Below, in pieces: positions 23,498 through 38,900 of a stretch of DNA of 64,000 bases. The translations under genes and the position numbers were made by a program. Location of the stretch: contig NC_054704.1 in assembly GCF_016097555.1 (NCBI RefSeq), positions 43,251,751 through 43,315,750 of the forward strand, read 5' to 3'. Every line of letters starts with the position of its first letter. The stretch's first letter is position 1. This DNA comes from Gigantopelta aegis (lineage: Eukaryota; Mollusca; Gastropoda; Neomphalida; Peltospiridae). The notes under the pieces were generated by a model. It saw nothing but the letters and a program-made list of their open reading frames with translations, was not told the origin of the DNA and did not search any database.

Positions 23498-23948
23498 TGT
23501 GCATTGATGCTAAATGATGCATATTGAGTACAGTTATATCTATTTCTTACTATACCAACTTTAGTTATGAGGCACTTTCAATCTATTCCACATCCTACCA
23601 TTTTCAATTCCATTTCTGTTGAAATGTATTTTTTGGTGCGTCTGTGATCAATGATAATACAGTTCAGTTTGGTTCCAGTTGTGTCACATCATACGAAAGC
23701 AATGGTACTCTCATATGTGAATTCAACAGGACCTTCGTGTTACATCACAACCATATTTGGTGTACTCATGTCATTTTTCTTCAATGCACATGGATACACT
23801 TTCATGGCCTATAGAGCATATATATTTCTTGCTCTATTTATGATCATTTTATCTATGTTGGACAACATCATCAGTAAAATTTAATTATGATTTTAACTTA
23901 CAGATTCTTGTTCAAGTGTCTGGTTCCATAGTGCACTGCTGACCAATA

Positions 23949-26900
23949 ATGTCTCCCAATAAAACTAAGAAGGGGGCAGCTGGTGCCTGTGAACCACATG
24001 CAGGAATTGATGCTGGTAAGTTATTGACTTTTTTTTCTTGCAATCATCTACAGGGATTGAATTATTGTCGTCCCTTCCATATTTTTTTTCTAGTCAAGAA
24101 CTCCTCAGGCAGGGAGATTTTTTTTATGTCGTCGCATCAGACAGACGATTATTCTATTTTTATATTCACACATTAGTCAATCATGTTTGGTCCTGAAGGT
24201 TTTGATTCAGGCAGGCAGACTTTGTTGCTTGCCAAATCGAAAATCCAACAGGAATTTCATCTACTTTCGTTACTTGATTATATTGACAGGCTGGGCCCGA
24301 AACAGCCGGTCACCAAATGCAATAAATAGCTACTTTGACCATGTTCGAAGGCTAGTCAAAAAAACTAACAAACAAAGCCCTCAAAACCGTACCTTATATA
24401 TATACATGTGACAGGTTTTGTTTACCAAGTTGTCATCAGTATATCATCAGCCATCTCTTAATATTTATCTACCCATCTACTGGTTTTATTTTTTTTGAAA
24501 TCAAAGTTGAACAGAATAATTTATTTTTCTCTCCAACGAATCCAGCCAATTTGTTGACACTGGTACACAAAGATTTGTTAACACTGTAGGCGTAAACCAG
24601 ATGATTACCAGTCTAGTCTTGGCTGGAATTTTATTAATTATTGTCTGATTGGTTGTTTTGCAGATAAAAATATTTCATCTTACTGTATAAGCGGAAATTT
24701 TCGTGGTCTTAATCTTTCGTGGTTTGGGGTATAAAAACATTTCAAGGTTTCTTATTTTCGTTGTTTGCCAAATCTAAATTGAAAGTGATTTTATTTTTAG
24801 CAAGTCTAGTTGCGAGAATACTTGCTATTGTTGATTAAAGTTTCACTTAGGCTGCCAGTTGTTCGATACTACCGACGTGTAAAGTTAAACAATAGAACAG
24901 TCACCTGTAGCTAATTGGCCACTGTGATACCCTGTATGCTATTCGACAGACAACTGATCACAGTCTTTGATTTTGTGTAAAGCCAATTACGACGTATGTG
25001 TGAACCCTGGCTATGAAACACTGCGAAGTTGTAACGGACATGAAGATCAAAATGCGTACTTCGGCGATAAAACCAATTCATGCAAGGTGGATTATGAAAG
25101 TTATGGCAGAATTAAAAATACGCCAGGAAATGTTGAAATCTGCATTCATCCACCCCAGAATCTCTGATGCAGTTCGGGCGGACATTGACAAAAAACAATA
25201 TACGAAATGTAAAAATATTTCATTATATTCTACAAACAGTGAGATTCATGCAATAACTTAAAAAAAATTCTAACTTGTTGTTTTGACTATACTATTCTCT
25301 TGTCGTATCCGGTGGACTGCGCATGACAGGAAATAAAATGTTCCGGCAAATTGTCAGTGTGTTATGGTTTTCACAATAAATATTTTAGTTAGAATTTGTT
25401 GATTTTTTCAAATATTGTCAAGGATTTATATTTTCGATGCTGACTACTTACCTCGAAACCCACGAAGATAAAAATCCTCGAAAATTTCCGGTTATACAGT
25501 ATTTGATATCTAGCTTATGAAATTATTAATTTACTCTGTATGCTGCTGTTGTAGATACACCAATGCCAAGTAGATCCAAGAAACGGCGAGTCAGTACTGA
25601 TGATGATGACGATGATGTTGGGCCATCCAAAAAAGGTATTGTTGGTACTGCTGGGAATTATGGGAAATAATGTTAGATTAATGATCAGTTTGCAGCAATC
25701 GATGAGTTCTCCGTTAACATTATATTGAATTCAGGCTCTAAAATAACAATTTGTCACCCATCGAAATTAAAAAAACAAAATTGCAGTTGGTGAAAGAACC
25801 AACCGACGGCAATTTTATAAATCTGCCTATGGACTATGACTTTTGCAGCAAATAAACATGAGTGAAAGGTTATTTTGCTGTATGAAGACCTATTTTAAAT
25901 GTTCAAATGTTAAATACTGGCTGATAACGTGCATCAAACCCCTTGCTTATAAAACTAGTAGTCTTAGATTCGAGACTAATAAGAGTCTGAGACAGTAACA
26001 TCATGGCAACACCATACAAATTGCATGCATGTAACATCATTTGAGATTGATTCTGTGTTATAAGCACGGGCTCAGATATGTTCATTTTGTGGTTGTTGAG
26101 GAGTTTTACCCACAGCAATAATTTTTATCCGTTGACACAAAAGTGCCATTAGTGATGCTCCCGATCCATGGCAAATTATATATCAATGATGTTTTATTTA
26201 TTTATTATTTTTGTTTAATGTGGATTCTCTTAAGTAGTAGTTTTGTGTTAAAAAGTGTTTTTCTTTGTCTTTTTTTTTTTTTAAAGTCATCACACCTGCA
26301 TGTACCAGTAAGTTGGGATTCAATGGTCTACGCAGTCCTGGCTCGATCCAGAGTCACAACAAACCTGCAGAAGTAAGAATAAATACATGTACAATGTATC
26401 ACTGTATATTAGCAGTTATCACATGCTTTGGGCTTTCAATACTAGCTATTAATTATTATATGTATTTTTGACATGGACATAAATGGAAAAATTCTTGGCC
26501 ACTGATTTTGTAATGGTAATGAGACTGTTAATAATATTGCACTACAGTGCCACAATTTGTGATAGAAAATGTATGAACCATTACTCTGATAATACAAAAC
26601 AAAATAACGTATTACAACTCAATTTAGGGCACACTTGTACAAATTAAAACAAATTAAAGTCTGTTATTGGTAAATGTGAAACGATAAAAGGTCGGAACTA
26701 CATTGTTAAAAACTATGATAAATTGCTCTCCTAACTTTAATTATTACCATTAGATTTTGTCCAGGCACATATGGTGAAAACCCCCCATTACATTGACAGA
26801 TTCCACACACTATATTGTAACTATGTCAACTGTAATGACTTCGTTGAGATTTCCTACAATAAAAAACACAATTTGTTGTCATCTGCCATTTTAAAAATAT

Positions 26901-29900
26901 TATGGAATGCTTTTCAAGAAGCCTCCAAAGTATGTGACATAATTAATTTGACGTCATGATGATTTGCCTAGGCAACTTTCCTGACGTTATTAGATCATGC
27001 ACATCTTTCCACCCTTCTTAAAGAGTATTCCATAAAAAGCAAAATGGCAGCCGGAAAAAGAGTTGTATGCTTTTTGTCCTAGAAAGTCGCATTGAAGTAA
27101 ATGTAGTTGACATGGATGTAATCTAGTTTGTGAAATTTGTTTCATTGTAATGTTTTTTTTTCACCATTTGTATCTGGACAAAATGTGGGGGAAATCTAAC
27201 AGTAATTAAAGGTAGGAGAGTAATAAATCATAGTTGTTAACTTTGTGGTTCAGACTTTAAAATATCACAGTTGATGTGATACTGTTATCAAATTGACATG
27301 TTCTCCATTACAAATTGTTTGATGTTTTGATTGGAATTAAAGAATGTTTCCTTCCTTATCCAGCTATTTCGCAAGGATCTGATAAGTGCCATGAAGCTGG
27401 CTGACTCTGAAACGCTGCCGCAGGACAGTTACATCCTCATCTCGGACCCGTGGAAACAAGAGTGGGAGAAGGGAGTACAAGTCCCTGTGAATCAGTCGGA
27501 AATACCCAATGTTGTCATCAAGTGAGTGGTTCTTCCTGTATTACTGGGATCTTGTTTACGATAGTTCAGACACACAAAAAAGCCTTAGTAAATCCAGGCC
27601 TTCGGATTTCTCAGAAACAATTTTTTCCGGTACCGTGTTGGTAAAATCACAGAACTGAAATTTTGTTTCCCATGATTATTACAGTGAGTACTACTATTCA
27701 ACAGCACCTAAAAACAGTTTCCAATCTGTTCCCATGATCACAAGGCATGGAACCAAAAAAGGTGTTTCCCATGAAATTTGAAATCATATGGCCTGAAATC
27801 TTTAAGGGATGCACAGTCTGTCTAGGACCGATCTGTGTCGGTGGGCCCCATCGGTCTATTTTGTGTTCCAGCTAGTGCTTGACTGGTGCATCAATGGCTA
27901 TGGTATGTGCTATCCTGACTGTGGGATGGTGCATACAAAATATTCCTTGCTGCTAATGGGGAAAATGTAGTGGGTTTCCTCTCTTAAGACGATAAGTAAA
28001 AAAAGTGCCAAATGTTTGACATTCAATAGCCCATGATTAATAAATCAGTGTGCTCTAGTGGGGTTGTTAAACAAAACAAAACAAACTTAACTTTAGTAAA
28101 TCTTTAAAATACAAGCTATGTGTATGGGCAGAACTGTTAAAGCCTATAGAGTTAGGTGGCAAAGTTGACATTTTATTTTACTTACGCATTCATTTAATAT
28201 TTTATTTTACTTGTGAATTCATTAAAAATAAAGCAAAAACATTCTAGATAATAGAAACAAGTGTCTCTTAAATTGAGTTTCATTATTGCCACACGGTTAA
28301 TTTTCAAGGTGAATTCTAAATATATGTGCTTGATAATATTTTTCAGAAAACAACTTGATAAGCCTACTTATGGTGATTTCAAGCTCAAAAAGTAAGTATA
28401 TGTACTATTATTTGCATATGTATATACACTTTTAAAAATAATATGATGCAGGGCGCAATACTGCGAGTGAAATTCTGTTATGGCGATTTAAGTTTGCAAA
28501 ACACTAGCCTTTTGGCGAGTAGATTATTTTTTCAGAATGAAGCTGTCACTGGAACATTTATTTCACTAATCAGTCAGACGACACATATACTAATAATCGA
28601 AACTGTATACATACACTACCGCATTTTGCCCTGTTTGCGGATATCACACTCGGAGCTCTCCGGCCGACTTGACGATCGAGGTGTTCGGAAAGCCTCGTGA
28701 CACATCGGGGTTTTCCAATTGCTTCGCAGCCAATTTGTTTGCACCTAAAGTTAAGCTAAATGTTACATGGCGGGAATATGCTAAATAAATTTTTAAAAAA
28801 CGTTCGAGAAAGTTGTTGGTAACGATAGCATATCGTGAACAAAAATAAATAAATAAATAGAATACGTCCTAGTTTCGGTAACTGTAGCCGTCGGTATACT
28901 TGTCGGAATCGCGTAACCCAATTAAAAAACGGTTTACAAAGGAAAGTAAAACAAAATAGGATGAGGTTGGTGTTTAAAGTTCTTTAATTATGTTATTATA
29001 ATTATCCATACTAATACATGTATTTCATATGTTGCCTGGCGAGTAACAATCTCTAGTTGGCTAGTATTTTTTTTCATTCACTAGCCAGTTGACGAGTAAA
29101 TATAAAGTGCTGCTTTGCACCCTGTGATGATAGATTATTGCACGAGTTTAAAAAAAAAATTAATGCAGGATTTAAATGTGATAATTTATTATCCACAAAC
29201 TAATTTATATTAAACATTTAGTATGATGGTATTCGCTATACATTGATGTTGATGACATTCAATAAGGTCCGTTACAAAGACCCTACATTTCACATAAAAT
29301 AAAGAGTTCCCATTTATAAAAAGAAATCAATGAAATGATGCCATTTTCACAAACGACAACTTACATAAGCTTGAAATGATGACAAAAGTGTGCCATGACA
29401 GCATTCAATTGTTATGTCCCGTGCCATAAACATAGCATAGGAAAATAAAATATTTAAGTGTTTATTATTGTGCCATGACAGTATTAAAAGTGTTATGTCA
29501 TAAACATAGCATAGGAAAATATAAAATATTTAAATGTTTATTGTTGGTCATTTGGGGAATAAAATTATATTGACGTATGTTGTACACTCAAACACCAAAC
29601 ATTCTTTGTTGTCATTGAAGTGACATGTAGAAAAAGGATGTGACTTTGTTTTATTCACCCATATATGGATATATTTTTTAATTTTGTAAAATTAATCCAA
29701 ATTTCTATTCACTATTTATGCAGAAAAAATCTTTGTCATTTGAATAAGATTTTTATTTTTCTTCTCACTTATTTCAGCCCCAAAAAGATGCTCCATGCTT
29801 TTCAAGATGAAGTATATCGCCAGGGTATTCACGAGTTGACGGGAATGCACCAGCTGGCGGAACAAGTTGTTCGATACGATCTAGATGATTTGGATGTTTG

Positions 29901-32900
29901 CTGGTTACAGCGGGCAAATGAGGATCGCGAGGAGATAGGTAATTGCAGATTAGATTCATTTCACATAAAATTATGAACTTCAAAACATAACATGAGATAT
30001 AAATTCTTTGTCTCAAAGCAAAAAAAAAAGAGAAAAAAAGTTGGGAATTTGTACATAAAATTGAGGCAAAAGGAAAGGCATTATGGATGTATTTATGTCT
30101 GGGAATGTGATGTTGATTATCAATTTAGAAACATGGGTGGTATTATTCTGGTTACAAAATCTCTCGCGCCCCCCCCCCCCCCCCCCCCCAAAAAAACAAA
30201 AAACCCCAAACCTACTGCTTATGGAATATTGCTAGCTTGAACACTGACTGTATGTATATCTGTGTCCAAATTGGGTCTCAGTTATTGTATGTCAACTATA
30301 AATTAAAGTTAAATTCAACAAATGTATTTTTCAGGTCAGACCCTGATTCATGAGTGGATCTTGGAGAGGATCATTGAGGCTTTTGAGAATCAGGTAAGCC
30401 ACACTTTATAATGACAGAACATGTGATTTATAGTAAAGATAGTAATCTTAAATTTTAAGCTGAAGTAAAGATCAACATTTTCATATATTTCATGCTTAAT
30501 TATTTTGTTGAAAGTTAGTTGAAGTGTTAATAGGTTTAATCTGCTTTTGTAAAATGTGTTTTTTGATAAGATAAACAAATCATATTCAAAATCATAATAA
30601 TAGAAATATGTTATTGTGAATCATATTTTCTAAGTTTCTGGTGCTTGATTTTAATGGTCTTTGTTATATTTTGGCTTTTTACAACTCAATTGTTGATTTT
30701 AATATTTGTTTACCTTTGATGTTTTAGTGTCATGAAAGTATGCACAACATGATAAAAACAGAGGAAGGTCTTGGTATTGAATACGATGAGAATATTGTGT
30801 GTGAAGTATGCAAATCAGTAAGTATTTAAGTATCATTTTAAAAACTTGTCTATAGAATACTTGAATTCAATAGACAAATATGTTGTGCATCTTTTGTTTG
30901 TTTGCTATTTTTGTTTTTATTACACTTAATTTGGACACAGATAACTGTTAGAAATAATTGATCATGTCCATGAGATAGCTTTTGTTTGAAAATGTACTAT
31001 TTTATTATTTTACCTTTTTTATTATTATTAAACCTCTTGTGATGCTTTTTTTTTTTTTTCTTACTTTTTTTCTGTTTTTGAAGTATAATAAATATATAAT
31101 AATTGCATTTGAAGATGTTCCACATCAAAGTATAGGAATGGAATTGAAAAGACCACAACACTCTCCATAACATTGCTGCTTGTGATATGTCGGTTTGGCT
31201 GATTTTTTAATTATTATTTTTCTGTAATTTTAGCCTGACAGTGAAGACTCAAATGAAATGGTGTTCTGTGATGGCTGTGATATTTGCGTACATCAGGTAA
31301 GAACACTGTAAAGATTTGATTATATTCTTCAGCATTTCACAAATGTTATTGACTGTATAAACATATTAGGTTGATTTATTTATTAATCCCCTACTGGTCC
31401 AACCGAAGGGGACTATAGGTTTCATCTACGTCCTTTCTGTCTGCCCGTTCATCTGTCCCACTATATTTTTTTGGATGTATTTTTCCACAATGCCTTGAAA
31501 TATTCAAATTTTGTGTATACCTTTATCATATGCTATTACAGATAACATTCATGATGATTTACCCATTTTTCACAGAGTTATGGCTCTTGAACTTAGAAGA
31601 TGCAGAAATTTGTTTTCCAGACTTTATTCCGCCCATGCGTCAAGATACTGAGCTGAAATTTTGTGTATGGCTTTACAATGTATTAATACAGATCACGGTT
31701 GACTTTCATGATGATTTACCCAGTTTAACAGTTATGGCCCTTGAACTTAGGGTATACAAAAATTAGTTGAGCCTACTAGGAGACATGTATTTCTTTATCA
31801 GTACCCTCTGGATGTCTGTTTGAAAGCTTATTACTGAATTTCTAAAATAAATGTTTGATTTGTTACCTTGTAGGCTTGTTATGGGATTCAGAGTATTCCA
31901 GAAGGCAACTGGTTGTGTCGGACATGTGCTCTGGGTTTCAAACCTCGCTGTATTCTCTGTCCAAAAAGTGGAGGTGCCATGAAAAGCACAAAGTTAGTAG
32001 CTTGTTTTTTAAACTTGATGACAAACACTTGTTGGGTTACTTTACCATTTCCTTAACTTGTAGTTTCATGTTTAAGACCCATTTCAAAATCGTACGGATT
32101 ATATACGAGTACAGTTACAAGGTTTTATTGCATGAATGCATTGTTTATATATATCCAGTAGACGATGATGAATAAATCAATGTGCTGTAGTGATGTCATT
32201 AAACAAGCATTGTTATATAAAATTGGGAATATTAAATAAATATTTTCTAGCAGTTGCTAAATGGAATAGTTCAATAACTGAAATACACTTGAATTTTTGT
32301 AGAAGCTGAATGTGGCTTTTAAGTCGCTTGTTCACTTTACCTTTAACTTTGAAACTTAAATCCATTTCAAAAATTGAAAGCAGATTTTTACGGGAATTTT
32401 TTTTTAATGACTTCAAACATGTAGCTTACTGATAAAAGTATTTTGAGGTCCCAAAATGAAACATTCTATCATGATGAGATAATGAAACTAAAGCAGTGCT
32501 GAACTAAGTGTTTTGAAGTACCACAGATCTACTGAACAATACTGAAGTACTATTTGTCTGGATACAGAAATTTGAATGTACAGGGCTCGTGCTAACCAAT
32601 TTTGCCAGTCACAGATTTTAAAAACAATTGGCAAAGTTTATTTTAATTCCTGAATAAATTTCAGGTTATAATTGTCATTTTATTAGAAAATACCTTTTTG
32701 TTTAAAGTGATGTTTTGCTGAAATGTTCTGATCACCCAAAGCTAGCCCTGACTGTCTCTAGTATAAATAAGCCTTGTTGTTATACAGTAAAACCCCAACT
32801 AATGACCACCCCGGTACTACGACCACCCCACTATAAAGACCAATATTTTTAAGACAGGAATATTTCCATATTATTTTATAGTAAAACTACCCTGGTATTA

Positions 32901-35900
32901 AGAAATTCGACGATTAGCTGAAATCGGTCAAGTGAGATAGAATTCACGTTTGTATTACCTTTGGGGCAGTGGACATCCTAAAACGTTGGGAGGTTGTCAT
33001 TTGTCTAGACAGTTGTTAATCTGTATTGTGCAATTAATTAAGAAAATGAATGGATCCAAGCTCACAAATAACCAAAGCAGGTTTCACACTTTATTATTCT
33101 TGCATTTCAATGTAAATGTTAGTACACCGTCGTCGACAAGTAATTTTATTAGTATACACATTACTGACAGCAACTGAAAAGGAGGGCGAGATGTAAAATT
33201 CAAAATCAGTATTTAACAGTCATCATTTTGAATGATAATGGTAATTCGGTATTGGGACCACCCCACTATTAAGACCACTTTTAATAAGTCCAGCCGATGG
33301 TCGCAGTAATGGGGTTTCACTGTATACTGAAGTGAATTAATGGCTGCATGTTTGTGTTTTCTCTTCAGGAGTGGAACCAAGTGGGCCCATGTGAGTTGTG
33401 CTCTTTGGATACCAGAAGTGAGCATTGGGTGTGCAGAGAAAATGGAGCCTATAACAAAAATATCAATGATTCCTGTATGTACTGTACTTTGTTTTTGTAA
33501 ATATTACACTGAAATAATGCTATGATTTTATTAATTTAAAAAAAAACCCCAAAACATTTTAACATAAAATAATTTTCATAAAGTGCTTATATTACCCCAA
33601 TTAGTAACACATCCCTGTATATATCACACAGATTGTTTCCAAGCACTTCTTTAATTTATAATCACTTTACAAGTTACTCTAAGATGCATTAAACATTTTG
33701 TAATTACATCAGTTTCATTATTTTCATTTATAACGTTGTTGTAAGGATTTCTTTCCGAGTATTCTTTTAGTTGGATTTTGTGATTTCATTTCAATTTTTT
33801 TTTTTTGAAAATCATTTCTTTGTCATTCATTTACAAATTTTTTTTTTATCTCCCCACACCCCCACCAGGCTAGTCGATGGGCACTGATCTGCTGTTTGTG
33901 CAAGGAGAGATACGGAGCGTGCATTCAGTGCTCTGTGAAGACCTGCAAGACGTCATTTCACGTGACCTGCGGCTTCCAGAACAACCTCAGCATGAAGACC
34001 ATACTCGATGACTCGGAGGAGCCCGATGGGGTTAAGCTAAAAGTTAGTTAAACATTTTGAGAAAAATTAAATAAAAATGCGTTTTTATGAAATACATTCA
34101 AAACTTGTTTTAAGCAGTCACATATGGGAGTAGTCAAAAGCTACCGCTTAAAGACATGTGGCCACTGAATACAGACTGCCATTACAGTCTTTAAAATGTT
34201 GTTTTTGTTTCTCTCGTTTTTTTTACTAATTATGATACAGTAACACACCACTATTAATTACTCCATGCAGTTCAATACAATGTCTATGTATATATTCTGT
34301 AAAATATACAACACTATTGACCGATTCATATGACTATTAATATTAGAGAGTGCTCTCAACTGAACAAAATGGACAGTTGTGGCCAGCTGTCCAGTATTTA
34401 TGTCCATTATTCCCGATAACAATGGTTTTCTGACCAAATTTAAAAACAAAAATGAACTACGATTCATATCCCAATATTTGGTGATTTTACTTGTTGGTAA
34501 AACGATCAAATTTATTATCAAATTAGCTGTCAAAACCAGCTATCAATCCCTGAAAATTACCGCAATGTGCCGCCATTTTTGTCGAGCGAAAAACCACTTT
34601 TTGAACTCGTAATTCCAAAGTATTTTACATTGAAAAAGACACCATCTTGTCAAATGATCTGTTTTCTGTATTACATTTTGGTTTCCGGCGAGTGCAGTCT
34701 GCAAAACAGTGGGAAATATAAATTGGAAAATTCACTGTATACAGTGTACACTGTCAACTGGCATGACGTCGGGCGAGATATCTCGCCTGCAGTAGTCAGA
34801 AGTTTACGGATGAAAGGATCAAACACTACATTTGGTTTAATCTGTTAGTTATTACACATTATTATGGTTGATTAAAAGTGCATATTATGCTATTAAGTGT
34901 AAGCTGTAAAGTTTGCACGCATTTATATAACTTGGGGTACATAAGGTGCACAAATGTGGCTTCTACTTGCAGGCATTCTGCCCCAAGCATACTAGGAAAC
35001 AGGACAATTCACAGTCCGATTCGGACAGCGATTCACCCAGAAAGGAAGGTCTGGGAACACCACGCAAAGATATGACTAAAGAAGAGTTAGCCAATCTACG
35101 AGCGAAAAAGCAAGTTATTTCTGTTACAATTTAAAAAGCCATGTCACTTTTTCAAAAGCGACATATTTCATTGTTGTGTTTTGATTTTAACTTTAGCATT
35201 AGTTGGATAGCTAATAGTTTATGAAAAATTACCTATCTCTTACAGTCTTTTTCTCCAAGGTAGATCTGTAGTATTTTATTTTGTAAGAAATGGAGAATAA
35301 TCCACAAGTACCAGTTGTGTACAAGGTGTATAAGTTAATGACGTCATAGACATAAATGACACACTAAAATTATGTCATCTGTTTATGGTTACTTGGGTCA
35401 TGACCTTGGAACAGCCAATCACAAAGCTCATAAGTGATCTACAACATATGTTGAAAACAGTATTGATGTACATCAGGTCATTCCTTACATACAGTTGTAT
35501 AAAAAAATATTTCTTCATATATATTTTGAGCTATGTACGAGGATAAAATTGATGCTAGTTTTGGCATTGGACTTTACTTGAATATACTAAAACATACTGT
35601 ACTGTCTGACAGAATAATAATAATAATAATAAAAATCCCTGTTTACTTCAGGATAAAAGAACTGGAGGCTGAATTCTATACAATAGTGGATGTTGCGAAG
35701 GTGTCTGAGGCGCTGGGTGTTGAAGAAGAGGTGGTGGAACTTGTTCTCTTCTACTGGAAGCTGAAACGGAAGGTTTGTTTCAGGCACTTCATTACCTTAC
35801 AACTGATAACGAGAAAGAACATGGCTGTACATTTTAAAATAAATATTCCTATCAAGAATATGCATGCAAAACAAAATACAAAAAGTGAGGTGGAAAAGTT

Positions 35901-38900
35901 AGGTGAACAAATTAATACCATGGCATCAGTCTCAGATAGGTGGCAGGATTTGGCTCAGTTGGTTGAGTGCTCACTTGAGGTACTGCATTGGATCCATTCC
36001 AATGATTGGGTTTTTTCTCGTTCCAAACAGTGCACCACAATTGGTCAAAGACCGTGGTATGTGCTTTCCTGTCTGTGGGAATGTTTAATGACACCACTAG
36101 AGCACATTGATTTATTAATCATCGGCTATTGGATGTCAAACGTTTAGTAATTTTGATATGTAGTAAAAAAAATTCAATTAGTAGCAAGCATCTTTTATAT
36201 GCACCATCCCACAGACAGGGTAGCACATACCACATCCTTTGATATACCAGTCATGGTGCACTGGCTGGAACGAAAAATATTCCAATGGGCCCACCAACTG
36301 GGATCGACCGCACATCAAGCGAGTGCTTTACCAGTGGGCTATGTCTGTGGGAAAGTGCATATAAAAGATCCCTTGCTGCATTAGGAAAAATGTAGTGGGT
36401 TTCCTCTGATGACTGCTTATCAAAATTACCATCCCATGTTATCTTCATTGCTACTTTTATTAATCTTTAAACTTGTGCACATTAATACTTATTGTGGCAA
36501 AGCTCATTATGCAAACAGATGATGACCATAGTAATAATCCTAACTAAATCAATTCTAATTTCATCATGACCATTACATAGATTTTGCCGACATTCCAACA
36601 GTTTAATATCTTTGTTAATATGTTCTTAAATATGTAATAATCGGAACTATGAGTATTCTCCTAAGCAGCAATCAACCTGTTAGTAAAACGTTCGTGATTA
36701 AAGTGAAAAATGTTTTATTAATATTTTTTCAGACCTATCCTTCACTATCAGCTGTGTGGACTGATCTATGTATATATTGTGTTGAAGCATGACCTACTTC
36801 TGTCCAATAAATGGGGAACAGAAATCATACTTGAGGCATAAGACAAACTAAAACACAAGAGAAAACACATAATTCCTATCATTACCAATCATTAATTTAT
36901 TTCATCCCTCATTGTACATAACAAAATTTTTTTAAGTTTGTAATAACAAAATAAATTATCTGTCAGTGTGCTGTCTTCTTTTTTTCTGCCTTGTTTTTTC
37001 TTTTTCTTTGTTGCTAATAACTCTGTATGACCATGGTATGTCATTTCTTATGAGTGGGAAGGTACTTACATGAAAGTGGTTACTGATAATTTAATGAAGT
37101 AACCTGTTACACAGGGGTTTTTTCTAACAGTAAACACTAAACCTACAATGACAGTGAATTGTGTCTTGACACCAAAAGATTTCATTAAACATGCAAATTC
37201 CTTTCTGGCTCAAATTAATGGTTTGTCGGTGTGTGTGTGTGTGTGTGTTATCATCATTTTTCATTTTCAGTGAACATTTTGTTTTCAAAATTTTGATTAG
37301 CAATATTTCTAGTCAATTGAAAATTGATTATCAACTACTGTTTAATATTGTAAAATTGTGTAGCAATCTCTGAAACTTGCATAGCAAATCGCAGTGCTAT
37401 ATTGAACAAAATGTTACCAAATGTTATCATTAATTTGTCTATAAATAATGGTGTATCATCAGATTCTTAAAAGTTTTCAATTTCTGTGGATTGGACAGTG
37501 TAGACAGATTTCTTCTTGAATGCCTTGCTGTAGCAGCTTCCATGCATGTACTTACATTTGGGTGATCTACATTAATTTACCCGAAGGTCCATTTTAACTG
37601 GGTTCTCTTCCCGTAAGATTAACATGTAATTGGGGTATAACATACAAAATTTTATATTTACTGTGCCCAACATTGGTATGTTGTGGTTACCAATGTGCAG
37701 ACAGATATAACTTATGCAAATAGGACAAAAGTTTATTGAATTTGCCTACAATCAAGTTTTACATCCTATCTGTGAGAGTTATTAAAAATTGCGTTTTAAT
37801 TTTAGTTATGTCAGCTTTACAATTACAGCTTTTTAGAGTCGTTGAGAAAAGTGTCGAAGGAATCAAATATAAACAAACGCCTTAGGGTGCGGGGTGGTGG
37901 GGTATATTGTACAAAATGTCAAAATATAGTGTGATAATTTATGAATAGTAGGTAGCTCCACTCAATATAGTTACATCTCTATCTGTTTCCTGTAACTTGG
38001 ACTATCTGTAGTAAATGATTTTCTGTTATCCACCTTCAAAGAATCGATGCTTTTTTAGCACATATTGGTATTTTTGCAGTCTACAAATGTCAGTAATAAT
38101 TCAGGCATCACGGTAGTGAATAAATCTGGCATAAATAGATATCATGTGCCATAAAAATGCAAAATCCACTTGATCTTTGAATTCTTAGAATTTAAAATCA
38201 TTACATCATTGGTAATATGGTCACTGTCAAAATAGGCCACAAACACTTTTGACAAATCACTTAAAGTAAAAAAACAACCCAAATATGTTTGATTGATGTT
38301 TAGGTGAACTTCAACCAGCCTCTACTAATTCCAAAGACTGAAAAAGACTTGCTGTAAAAGGCAGTGGGAGGACAGCTTAGATATTTTAACACATTTCATT
38401 CATTCAGTGTTTTGGCATCCTCATCCTGATTACAAAATTTTAGTGCTTTACTTTTCATTTGTGGCTTTTTTAATTGTGTCTTGGTGTAAACAGCTATGTT
38501 TGATTGATCTTTAGGCTAACTTCGACAAGCCGCTGCTGATGCCAAAGACCGAGGAAGCAGACTTGTTGGAAAGGCAGCAAGAGGACAGCTTGTTGGCCCG
38601 GATGAAGATGTTCGTCCACCTTCGCCAGGATCTTGAGCGGGTCAGTATGAGGACTGCTTTATTACAAGTGTTTTTCGCCTCTACGACATTGACCATAACT
38701 TGATAAAAAGTACAATGGTTTTACGATATCGTGGAGCTTAAACAGCTTTGGAAATCTTTAGGCAGGCCATCTGTATGTTCATTAGTTAACAGCAAGCAGC
38801 AATGTTTGGTTTCTATTACTGCCACTACTGCTGCCAATTTTTCAGATTTACAGTTATTTATCCTGCAACAACCGTTTCTATTGACAGAATATGATGACAG

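Noticed and set aside
29665-29976. Single-exon gene of 103 residues
   Set aside because: Its second half is JADE exon 29778-29938 in frame; the first half is intron read through the acceptor.
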